NCBI RefSeq assembly: GCF_018224885.1
Contig: NZ_JAGTXB010000017.1
Location: 62,001 to 126,000, forward strand
Length of the DNA: 64,000 nt
DNA from: Chitinophaga hostae
Lineage (GTDB): Bacteria > Bacteroidota > Bacteroidia > Chitinophagales > Chitinophagaceae
Direction: 5' to 3'
Shown: positions 43,500 through 51,109 of the stretch, piece by piece
Position numbering within the stretch: the stretch's first letter is position 1
Layout of the letters: every line of letters starts with the position of its first letter
Program-made: the position numbers and the translations under genes
Notes under the pieces: model-generated
Seen by the model: only the letters and a program-made list of their open reading frames with translations
Databases searched by the model: none
Told to the model about the DNA's origin: nothing

Positions 43500-43718
43500 C
43501 TATTTCTTTGGCGGTAAAGCGAAAGCAACGGCATCATGCTCAAAATGTCCTTTGTGAGAACCATCACAAAAAGGCTTGTTGGCAGAAAGTCCGCAACGGC
43601 AGATCCCTACTGCTTCCCGGCCACCCAGGTCATAAGGGTTGCCATTTTTGTCGACGATTTCGAATTCACCCTCAATTCTTAGTGAACCGTTGTTGTTAAC
43701 TGTAATCTTAGTAGCCAT
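43500..43718 (-). CDS. CDGSH-type iron-sulfur protein
   Basis: This 72-residue protein holds one CDGSH motif: CRCGLSANKPFCDGSHKGH. It provides the three Cys and one His that bind a redox-active [2Fe-2S] cluster. Small bacterial members are electron or cluster carriers. It is a separate transcription unit between PhzF and DUF1266 genes. Confidence 0.92.
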   Translation of the reverse strand: MATKITVNNNGSLRIEGEFEIVDKNGNPYDLGGREAVGICRCGLSANKPFCDGSHKGHFEHDAVAFALPPKK

Positions 43719-43769
43719 AAATCTTCCTTATTTAGCCGGCAAAAGTAGGAAAACTATATGAATGCTGCT

Positions 43770-44438
43770 TTAATTCAGCGGCAGCAACTGGTAAATATTG
43801 TTATCCCCTTTGGTGATGGCCTTTGCAAGGTCTTCAAATTCTTTGTTGCGGCTTTCATCACCGCCCCATGTTTTGCGGCCTTCCATAAAGTCGGCGAAAT
43901 AATCATCCCACGTTTTAAACTCCTTACGGGCGAGTGGCAAAGTGGCGGCAATAAATCTTTCTGCTTCCGGTTTGGTGAGGTAGCCTGCGGCATAGCCCAT
44001 ACAGGCATTGTTCACCAGGCGTGCGTAATCCCAGGCGCGGTGCGGGTTTTGGGGATCTCCTGCCGACAACTTATCGAGGCTTTTTATCAGGCTTTCCTTA
44101 TCGCTTATATCCCAGGCCTGTTTGAGCGTGCTTTGCGCACCGGCAGCGTCCTCGGGTTGAAACGGGAATTCGAGGATCTCTTTATACGAGCTGACAAGTT
44201 CCTTTTTATCTGTTGTTGTAATCCTTTTGCTGACTTCTTCCTGTCCGCCGTATCCGTTGATAAAATAGATACCGCCCAGCATAAAGCCGCTCAGTTTATC
44301 ATCTTTTACTGCTTCCTTGTCTTTTGCAGATGTGGTAGCCGTGGAGGTGCTGTCGCCACCCGTTTTACCGCCATCTCCGCAGGCAGTAAAGGTAATAGCC
44401 GCAGCGATGGCAGCAGCAGATAAAATTGTCTTGTTCAT
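43770..44438 (-). CDS. DUF1266-domain lipoprotein
   Basis: This 222-residue protein has a lipobox (AAAITFTACGDGG; Cys about residue 20) and a Ser/Thr-rich linker. The DUF1266 domain has LVNNACMGYAAGYLTKPEAE and EFKTWDDYFADFMEGRKTWGG. Function of DUF1266 is unknown; family members often occur beside surface or secretion genes. It would be held in the periplasm or outer membrane. Confidence 0.85.
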   Translation of the reverse strand: MNKTILSAAAIAAAITFTACGDGGKTGGDSTSTATTSAKDKEAVKDDKLSGFMLGGIYFINGYGGQEEVSKRITTTDKKELVSSYKEILEFPFQPEDAAGAQSTLKQAWDISDKESLIKSLDKLSAGDPQNPHRAWDYARLVNNACMGYAAGYLTKPEAERFIAATLPLARKEFKTWDDYFADFMEGRKTWGGDESRNKEFEDLAKAITKGDNNIYQLLPLN

Positions 44439-44577
44439 TACTTCCTTTTTTGATGTTTACGTATGAGGTTTTAAAGAATACAGGTTACGGGCATGTTACA
44501 AACATGATACATTCTCTTGATTAACGTACTGAAAGTAAAAAATTATTGCTGATAAACAAATCAAATAATAAAACAAA

Positions 44578-44608
44578 GATGCCGTTGTGTGCAATACACA
44601 ACGGCATC
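44578..44608 (-). terminator. Terminator of the VOC protein gene
   Basis: GATGCCGTTGTGT and ACACAACGGCATC form a perfect 13-bp stem with a 5-base loop, 22 bases after the stop, followed on the minus strand by TTTGTTTTATTATTTG. Confidence 0.9.
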
Positions 44609-44630
44609 CTGCCAGGTACTATCATTTATT

Positions 44631-45011
44631 TTAATGGTCGGCAACTACTGAAAGTATATTACCGGCGGGATCTGCAAACCATGCCACCACGGGCCCGGGT
44701 TCCCCGCGGTGTATACCTTTGGCATCTGTTTTTATTTCGCCTTCATATTGCAAAAACTCCACGCCGCGTGCCGTCAGCTTATCTACTGTTTCTTCTACAT
44801 TGCTTACAGGAAAATTAAGCACGGTAAAAGTAGCCGGTTGATGGTTGGGTTTCTGGTAGATAAGAACATTGTTACCACCGGCCAGTTTTAATGTCAGCAT
44901 ATCCTGGCCATTGTCCTCCACTTCGAGCCCCAATTTCTGCTGATAAAAATCTTTTGCCTGTTGCAGATCATTTGCTGAAAATCCACTGAAGGCTTTTGAG
45001 TTCTTTAACAT
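44631..45011 (-). CDS. VOC-family (glyoxalase/bleomycin-resistance-like) protein
   Basis: This 126-residue single-domain protein follows the VOC pattern: FSANDLQQAKDFYQQKLGLEVEDNGQDM, central LNFPVSNVEETVDKLTARGVEF and closing GPVVAWFADPAGNILSVV. The usual His/Glu metal ligands are only partly kept, so activity is uncertain. The ATG at 45011 fits the domain start; the frame runs further to 45071 without support. Confidence 0.85.
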   Translation of the reverse strand: MLKNSKAFSGFSANDLQQAKDFYQQKLGLEVEDNGQDMLTLKLAGGNNVLIYQKPNHQPATFTVLNFPVSNVEETVDKLTARGVEFLQYEGEIKTDAKGIHRGEPGPVVAWFADPAGNILSVVADH

Positions 45012-45149
45012 ACCTATAATTTTTCTGGTGAAAAATACAGGCCACAGCGGCCTGTTCAATAAAGACGTCACTTTAAAGTTAACATCATTTCAGCAGTAGT
45101 GAGGGGTGCAAACAAGGCAAAAGAAGGGGTGTATTGTGACAATGACCTG

Positions 45150-45617
45150 TTATATATTTTGTTGCCGGGAAGACATATTGAATTTCATCATCTTCATAAA
45201 ACGCTTTAACAACGGGTAAAATACCAAGCCCTGTAAAACACCGGTGAACTCAAACACCAAATTATCCGGGATTTCATAAACCGGCGGCGGGAACAGCAAC
45301 CGGAAAAAAGAATTATTGCCAGTTACTAAAAAAACAATATTTTTAGCGATGTGGTTATATACGCCTTCGTACAAACCTATTACCAGCAAGGGAAACAGCA
45401 GTATGGCGAGCAGATGTGACACCCGGATCACCTGGTTACCGGGGTATTTTTCCATGAGCCGGTCCAGCAGGTATACCAATATGCCGACCGGGACGGCGAT
45501 AAACAAAACATGTAAACGCCAGGGCGTTTGATAAACAAAGGCGCCGTAAGCGTGATGAACAGATGTCAGTACTAATAACAGGATGGTAAAAAAAGTGGAT
45601 CTTTGCAGTGTTTTCAT
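45150..45617 (-). CDS. Four-helix membrane protein, unknown; divergent from HxlR regulator
   Basis: This 155-residue protein has about four hydrophobic helices (FFTILLLVLTSVHHAYGAF, LHVLFIAVPVGILVYLLDRL, LLAILLFPLLVIGLYEGVY and a last one at GVLQGLVFYPLL). I do not assign a family. It is transcribed away from the HxlR regulator, and the operator-like repeat at 45666-45705 lies between them, so it is the likeliest regulated target. Confidence 0.8.
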   Translation of the reverse strand: MKTLQRSTFFTILLLVLTSVHHAYGAFVYQTPWRLHVLFIAVPVGILVYLLDRLMEKYPGNQVIRVSHLLAILLFPLLVIGLYEGVYNHIAKNIVFLVTGNNSFFRLLFPPPVYEIPDNLVFEFTGVLQGLVFYPLLKRFMKMMKFNMSSRQQNI

Positions 45618-45665
45618 TATTTATAATTTTCTGCAAAGTTGTTGCTTACCGGGGATAGTCCCCAT

Positions 45666-45705
45666 AGGTAACCAAAAACTCACTTAGCCACTTTTGTGGT
45701 TACCT
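45666..45705. promoter_or_regulatory. Probable HxlR operator between divergent genes
   Basis: AGGTAACCA (45666-45674) and its exact complement TGGTTACCT (45697-45705) are spaced 31 bases centre to centre, about three DNA turns. They lie between the start of the membrane-protein gene (45617) and the HxlR gene start (45723). A CACTTTTG box overlapping the right half-site may be part of the regulator promoter, so binding could repress both genes. Confidence 0.6.
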
Positions 45706-45722
45706 GGCTTAAATCAGTCCGT

Positions 45723-46091
45723 ATGAAAAAAGAACTGTCAAACGCGTTAATATACCCGCCGGTGTTATGTCCACTGGCCCTCACGCTGGATGTGATCGGC
45801 GGCAAATGGAAGCCGTTGATCGTACACCTGGTATCGCAGGGTGTGAACAGGTTTAGCCTGCTGGAAAAACAATTACCCGGCATTAGCCGGAAGATGCTGG
45901 CCAACCAGCTCAGGGAGCTGGAACGTGATGAATTATTGACTCGTGAAATATTTGCAGAAATACCGCCAAGGGTGGAATACAGTCTTACCGAAACAGGCTT
46001 ATCCCTGCTGGCAGCCGTTATGCCGCTATATGAATGGGGAGTGCAACACCTGGCCCATAAACAGCCCCGGCATACCGCTATACAGCTCTGA
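45723..46091 (+). CDS. HxlR-family winged-helix regulator
   Basis: This 122-residue regulator has the HxlR core: CPLALTLDVIGGKWKPLIVHLV, with Cys at the usual redox-sensitive position (Cys14, in YPPVLCPLA). The recognition region is LEKQLPGISRKMLANQLRELERDELLTREI, followed by the wing VEYSLTETG. HxlR proteins such as YodB sense quinones or electrophiles through that N-terminal Cys. The ATG at 45723 was chosen over the GTG at 45696. Its 3' end overlaps the convergent MBL-rhodanese gene by 14 bases. Confidence 0.92.
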   Translation: MKKELSNALIYPPVLCPLALTLDVIGGKWKPLIVHLVSQGVNRFSLLEKQLPGISRKMLANQLRELERDELLTREIFAEIPPRVEYSLTETGLSLLAAVMPLYEWGVQHLAHKQPRHTAIQL

Positions 46092-47421
46092 ATTCGCTAA
46101 CAGCCTCTCCCAGGTCATAGGCAGCGACCTGTTCGTTCAAAGCACCTGCTATAATACTGCTGCCAGCAGCGCTCCGGTAGCCGCCTGCGCAATGAACAAC
46201 CACCGGTTTACCGGTTGGAATTTCGTGTACACGTTCCCGTAGCTCGTCGAGCGGAATGGAAATCGCCTGGTCAAATATTTTATACTCTTCCGACTCTGTG
46301 GCCATCCGCACATCCACAATCGTATAATGCTCCGGGTGGGCTTTAAAATCGGTCAGCGGCATAGCTGCGATGGTGGCCGATCCTGTTGTAAAAACAGCCG
46401 CCGCCTTTATAGCCGGTTCATAGCCGATTTTTGCTGCTTTCCTGATCACCTGTTGCAATGCAGCATCATCGGCAGCCAGCAGGTAATAAGGCTCTTCCGG
46501 CGCAACAATACTTCCCAGCCAGGTTTCAAATTTTCCGCCATCCTGCAGGTTGATGGCATGGGGCACATGCCCCTGTTTAAATAATTGTTGCGGCCGGGTG
46601 TCAATGATGATAATATTTTTGTCGAAAACAGCCATATCCTGCACCACCGGCACCTTCGCCAGCGAAGGCCCTAACGGCGGCGCCCCCGTCCTGTTCATAT
46701 CTACATCGTAAGGAAAATACTTTGGAATAAAGGGTTGCATGGATAGCAGCTCTTTTACAAAGTCTGCTTCGGTAAGGTCGTCGAGGCTCCAGTTGCTGAC
46801 CTTTTCCGCAGCAATCGTGCTGCTGTCGGCATCGCTGAGCGATTTACCACAAAGCGTACCTGCACCATGCGCCGGGTATACGAGTACATCATCTGCCAGC
46901 GTCATCAGCTTCTCCCGCAGGGAGTGATACATCATGCGCGACAAAGCTTCCCTGCCGGCGTTAATATGCCCCGCGTTTTCCCGCAGATCCGGCCGGCCAC
47001 AGTCACCAATAAACAGCGTATCACCTGTAAACACGGCCCTGTCTTCCCCGGCATATTCCAGCACAATACTGATGCTATCCGGCGAATGCCCGGGCGTATT
47101 CAGCGCCCTGATTACGATGTCGCCCAGCACGATGTGATCTCCCTCATCAAACCCGGTATGCGGATACCCCGCTCCCACCAGCCGGGAGCAATAGATAACT
47201 GCCCCAACGGTTTCATGCAGCTCCAGGTGCCCGCTGATAAAATCGGCATGCGGATGTGTTTCAATAACAGCGCTGATCCTGGCATTTAATGATGCCGCAT
47301 AGGCCAGGTAGGGAGCCAAATCCCTCGAGGGGTCTATTAATATTATTTCGTTGGGTATTTCACTGTAGATAGCATAGGAGTAATGTGCCAGGCCCTTGTC
47401 CTCAAATTGTTGTATGTCCAT
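46078..47421 (-). CDS. MBL-fold hydrolase with two rhodanese domains (persulfide dioxygenase-like)
   Basis: This 447-residue fusion has an N-terminal metallo-beta-lactamase domain like ETHE1/persulfide dioxygenases: ETHPHADFISGHLEL (HxHxD...H) and FTGDTLFIGDCGRPDL. The first rhodanese module is degenerate, without an active Cys (IIIIDTRPQQLFKQGHV to YYLLAADDAAL). The second is active, with the Cys loop VVHCAGGYRSAAGSS. The layout fits sulfide or polysulfide detoxification in which the MBL oxidises persulfide and the rhodanese moves sulfane sulfur. It is convergent with the HxlR gene. Confidence 0.92.
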   Translation of the reverse strand: MDIQQFEDKGLAHYSYAIYSEIPNEIILIDPSRDLAPYLAYAASLNARISAVIETHPHADFISGHLELHETVGAVIYCSRLVGAGYPHTGFDEGDHIVLGDIVIRALNTPGHSPDSISIVLEYAGEDRAVFTGDTLFIGDCGRPDLRENAGHINAGREALSRMMYHSLREKLMTLADDVLVYPAHGAGTLCGKSLSDADSSTIAAEKVSNWSLDDLTEADFVKELLSMQPFIPKYFPYDVDMNRTGAPPLGPSLAKVPVVQDMAVFDKNIIIIDTRPQQLFKQGHVPHAINLQDGGKFETWLGSIVAPEEPYYLLAADDAALQQVIRKAAKIGYEPAIKAAAVFTTGSATIAAMPLTDFKAHPEHYTIVDVRMATESEEYKIFDQAISIPLDELRERVHEIPTGKPVVVHCAGGYRSAAGSSIIAGALNEQVAAYDLGEAVSEFRAV

Positions 47422-47576
47422 CTTTTAACTGTCTTTTTAATGGTGGTTGAATAAAATGCGTTCGGTTGCAACAGGCGCTTCCTGTGCCATGCAGCCGGCT
47501 ATACAGCCTATAACGATTATGGAGAAAAAAAGTTCTGACTAACAGGTATTTTCTGCCAGACCTAGTGAACATAGTA

Positions 47577-47615
47577 AAGCCCTGTTACCGGATATGCTTT
47601 CCGGCAACAGGGCTT
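47577..47615 (-). terminator. Hairpin after the DUF3108-like gene
   Basis: AAGCCCTGTTACCGG and CCGGCAACAGGGCTT pair with one mismatch around a 9-base loop, 20 bases after the stop. No strong T tract follows on the minus strand, so it may act as a 3' stabiliser or a weak terminator. Confidence 0.55.
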
Positions 47616-47634
47616 GATAGTTATCAGGCAGCAA

Positions 47635-48456
47635 CTACTTTGCCTGTTTTACAAAACGCTCGTCCAGGTAAGGTGTCAGACCCGGGAGTTTTATTTTATA
47701 CCGGAACATGCCGCCAAAACTGTCTTCTTCCTTCAGCAATTCATGCCCGGCTTTACTGATCCAGAAAATCTGCGTATAATGCCCCCGGGGGGACTCTCCT
47801 TCCGTAAATAATTTCCAGCAGTCAACAGCCTGATTGTTCAGTGTTTGCAGCACATCACTGCCAGTAACCTGGTAGCGCACATATTTCGGGGTATCCAGGC
47901 CTGCATCATAGAAATTGATCTCAAAGATTTTTCCTTTCGCCAGCGGCAGCATCTCAAAGGTTTCAATATCGAGATGCCAGTTATAATTGGGACGGTCAAA
48001 ATCGAATTTAAAATCCGCCGCCTTGTTATCGGGCCCACTATCGCCGGCAACGCCCTGTGCTGACCAGTTATAGGCCTTCCGGTCTTTTCCTCTTATTTCT
48101 TCATGGAATAACGGAGAAAAGTCTGATACCGTGTTAAAAGAGGTAAACATCGCGTACCTGGCTGTATCTTCACTGTACCAGTGCTGGGTAGTTTTGAATA
48201 CCGGCACATTATTCCTGTTGGTTTTTTCTATTTCCCGCACCCACAGGCTCAGGCTGAGCATATTGCTACGCGTTGGCAGCTGGAAGTAGACCAGGTATTG
48301 TCTTACACCGGGTTTCAGGAAGGCGGTATTCAACCGTTGATGGCGCTGATCAATGGTATCCACCTGCGCATATGTGGCGGTGGCAAGCAGGATCAACAAA
48401 CCTGTTACCGGTAAAAATACCTGTTTGATGTTGAAAATAGTTAAGCGGAGACGCAT
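47635..48456 (-). CDS. Exported DUF3108-like protein, unknown function
   Basis: This 273-residue protein has a signal peptide (VFLPVTGLLILLATATYAQ). A beta-rich body follows that resembles DUF3108-type periplasmic proteins (PKYVRYQVTGSDVLQTLNNQAVDCWKL, then HYTQIFWISKAGHELLKEED). No catalytic motif is seen. It is transcribed alone and divergent from the LytS-type kinase gene. Confidence 0.7.
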   Translation of the reverse strand: MRLRLTIFNIKQVFLPVTGLLILLATATYAQVDTIDQRHQRLNTAFLKPGVRQYLVYFQLPTRSNMLSLSLWVREIEKTNRNNVPVFKTTQHWYSEDTARYAMFTSFNTVSDFSPLFHEEIRGKDRKAYNWSAQGVAGDSGPDNKAADFKFDFDRPNYNWHLDIETFEMLPLAKGKIFEINFYDAGLDTPKYVRYQVTGSDVLQTLNNQAVDCWKLFTEGESPRGHYTQIFWISKAGHELLKEEDSFGGMFRYKIKLPGLTPYLDERFVKQAK

Positions 48457-48740
48457 ACGTATTGGATGATTTAGGTGGAATAATGGAGGCCCCCGGCTTT
48501 CAGCATGCCGGGAAACATCTGGCCATCAAAGATTCCGGGTTTTCTTCTTCTTAAAAAATGTATTCAACGAACGCAGGTATATTTTAAACGTTGGGGCCTT
48601 ACCGCAATATTCTCCACGGTTAATGGCTGTGATTGAAAATAACGGCTGATTGATGGAATAATAGCCCTCATGCATTGAATAACGTCGCTCCCCTGCTTTT
48701 TTACCCGTCCAACAAGTTCAAAACCTTCGTAAATTGGGGC

Positions 48741-49757
48741 ATGCAATTTCCCCGGAACATGACAACCAGCACCCGTGTACAATGGCTGCTATGGCTGGTT
48801 GTTCTTTTCATGATGTTTTTCTCCTTATTGCCGGAAGATGGCTTTAAGCAGGCGGCTGTTTTCTCTTTGCTCAACCTACTCTTTTATGCGCTGGTGATCT
48901 ATGGTAATATCAGCTGGTTGTATCCCCGCCTGTACGCCAAAGGTGATATCACAAAATATATCGCCGGTGTTTTGTTATTTCTGCCCGCCGCTGGCCTGGC
49001 CAGGGCATTTGTGATGAGCGGTATTTATAATGCGTGGTTTACCGACATGCCCCAACCGGTTACCTGGTCGATAATACTCCGGTATATGGCAGGCATTCCG
49101 CTGCTGTTCCTGCTCAGCTTCGTATTCAGAATGGCCATCACCTACTTTTCATTGAAACAGCAGACCGCCGCATTGCTATTACAAAATACAAAGACAGAAC
49201 TCAACCTGCTCAAATCGCAGGTACAACCGCATTTCCTGTTTAATACGCTCAACAACATCTACTATGAAGCCTACCGGGAGGCGCCGCAAACGGCGATACT
49301 GATAGAGCGCCTCTCTGAGATCATGCGGTATTTTGTAGATGAAAGCCCTAAAGACCAGGTAAATCTATCCGCCGAAATAAATTTTCTCGAAAACTATATT
49401 GCACTGGAGAAGATCCGCATCCGGCACGACATCCTGCTTCGCTTTACGCAGAACATTCCCGGCACCTACAGTATCCCACCCATGTTACTGATGACTTTTG
49501 TAGAGAATATATTTAAACATGGCATAGACAAAACGAGCCGGGAGAATGTGATCGACATATCGCTGACCCAGCAGGATAACCGCTTGCTGTTCACTACCAC
49601 CAACAGTTTACCGGAACATGCTTCCGCCATCCCGCCCCATGGCTCCGGTATCGACAATCTACGGAAAAGGCTTACCCTGTTGTACGGCAACGACTATACG
49701 CTGCAGACCAACAGGACCACCACTCATTTTACAGCTCACTTATCTGTTCCCTTATGA
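48741..49757 (+). CDS. LytS-type membrane sensor histidine kinase
   Basis: This protein of about 338 residues has four predicted membrane helices in the first ~135 residues and a coiled coil. The PF06580-type kinase core follows: NTKTELNLLKSQVQPHFLFNTLNNI, with the phospho-acceptor His in QPHFLFN, then the ATP-binding lid PPMLLMTFVENIFKHGI. Starts at 48741 or 48762 are both possible; neither has a clear ribosome site. Its stop overlaps the start of the LytTR regulator gene by 4 bases (ATGA), so the pair is coupled. Confidence 0.9.
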   Translation: MQFPRNMTTSTRVQWLLWLVVLFMMFFSLLPEDGFKQAAVFSLLNLLFYALVIYGNISWLYPRLYAKGDITKYIAGVLLFLPAAGLARAFVMSGIYNAWFTDMPQPVTWSIILRYMAGIPLLFLLSFVFRMAITYFSLKQQTAALLLQNTKTELNLLKSQVQPHFLFNTLNNIYYEAYREAPQTAILIERLSEIMRYFVDESPKDQVNLSAEINFLENYIALEKIRIRHDILLRFTQNIPGTYSIPPMLLMTFVENIFKHGIDKTSRENVIDISLTQQDNRLLFTTTNSLPEHASAIPPHGSGIDNLRKRLTLLYGNDYTLQTNRTTTHFTAHLSVPL

Positions 49758-50458
49758 GTTTGAAATGTATCATAGTTGATGATGAACCCAATGCAGTGAA
49801 CCTGCTGGAGCTGCACATCACTCAAACCACCGACTGGCAGCTGCTCGCCAAGTGCTACAACGCGCTCGAGGCGCTGGCTTTCCTGAAAACCGGTAAAGCA
49901 GACCTCATATTCCTGGACATCAACATGCCCCAGCTCGACGGCATGGAGCTGGCGTCCCTGTTGCCAAAGGACCTGAAAATTGTATTTACCACCGCCTACA
50001 CGGAACATGCCGCTGCCAGTTACAACTTCCAAACCATCGACTATCTCCTCAAGCCTATCACGCTCAAACGTTTCCTTGCCGCGCAGCAAAAAATAAATGC
50101 AGCGTTTATGCATTCCCGTGCAGAGGAGACACCTGCAGCGGAGAAAGACTACTTCTTTGTAAAATCAGGAAAAACATTACAACAGGTACGCCTGCAGGAA
50201 CTGCTGTATTTTGAAGGCGAAAAAGAATATGTACGGGTAGTAACGACTAAGGGAGAAACCCTTGCGTACAAACGCTTGAAGGATATAGCCGCGCAGATGG
50301 GGCCACCCTTTATCAGGGTGCATAATTCTTATATTGTCAACACCAGCCGGATTGACAAGGTGGAGGAGAATCACCTCTTTATTGCCGGTAAACGCATTCC
50401 GCTCAGCGAAAAATTCCGGGGAGCTTTTATGGAACTTATCCGGCAGCGGTTTTTATAA
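49754..50458 (+). CDS. LytTR-type response regulator
   Basis: This 234-residue regulator has a receiver domain (VDDEPNAV; acceptor Asp in LIFLDINMPQLDG; Lys in YLLKPI) and a C-terminal LytTR DNA-binding domain (FFVKSGKTLQQVRLQELLYFEGEKEYVRV, then FIRVHNSYIVN). The partner is the LytS-type kinase, whose gene overlaps the start by 4 bases. Target genes are not evident. Confidence 0.95.
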   Translation: MSLKCIIVDDEPNAVNLLELHITQTTDWQLLAKCYNALEALAFLKTGKADLIFLDINMPQLDGMELASLLPKDLKIVFTTAYTEHAAASYNFQTIDYLLKPITLKRFLAAQQKINAAFMHSRAEETPAAEKDYFFVKSGKTLQQVRLQELLYFEGEKEYVRVVTTKGETLAYKRLKDIAAQMGPPFIRVHNSYIVNTSRIDKVEENHLFIAGKRIPLSEKFRGAFMELIRQRFL

Positions 50459-50520
50459 CGGGGAGGGATGAAGGGAAATTGATATCTTTAGAAGAAAATT
50501 ATTGTGTTATACCATCAGCT

Positions 50521-51006
50521 ATGAAAACCATTTCCAGCCTGAGTCTCCTCCTGCTTTTCGCGGCCTGCGGACCACACCATCCTGCCGGTCCGACTGTCAT
50601 TTCATTGAACTACCAGCAAGCTGATATCCAGAAGCAATTCGACACCCTGTATAATTACCAGCAGGCCAGTCCCGGCGTATATAAAGGCTTTATAGAGCAG
50701 GCGCTGGCCATCTGCCATGGCAGCGGAAAAGATTCCGTCACGCAGGACGTATTCTCCAGTATGTATTTAAACCTCGGGAGCGGTCAATACGATTGCGTTA
50801 CCACTACGGTATTCCGGTTCCCCGATGGTACCATTACCGCTACCGGTGTGTTCAACCTCACCCCGGGCGACACCATTGCCCCAGATCACGACTTTCCTAT
50901 TACCGGCGGCGCTGCAGCGTATCGTAACATTACCGGCATCTATACCCGTAAATACAGGAATGGCGTTTATCATGTGGAGCTGCGGTATCACAGTACCAAC
51001 CACTAA
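50521..51006 (+). CDS. AOC-barrel/dirigent-like lipoprotein
   Basis: This 161-residue protein has a lipobox signal (SSLSLLLLFAACGPHH; Cys about 17). A barrel-type region follows with a dirigent or allene-oxide-cyclase-like pattern: YDCVTTTVFRFPDGTITATGVFN, then DHDFPITGGAAAYRNITG. This fold usually binds small hydrophobic compounds or shapes radical coupling; here the ligand is unknown. The ATG at 50521 starts the signal peptide. It lies 62 bases after the LytTR gene and may be in the same transcript. Confidence 0.75.
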   Translation: MKTISSLSLLLLFAACGPHHPAGPTVISLNYQQADIQKQFDTLYNYQQASPGVYKGFIEQALAICHGSGKDSVTQDVFSSMYLNLGSGQYDCVTTTVFRFPDGTITATGVFNLTPGDTIAPDHDFPITGGAAAYRNITGIYTRKYRNGVYHVELRYHSTNH

Positions 51007-51109
51007 CAGCGGGAAAGATGACCTAAACGGTATCATTATGGTATTTGAGACATCGGTGGCGGAATATGGCTGCTTTGCGTTATCGCCTTTACGGGATCTA
51101 TTCGCTGCA

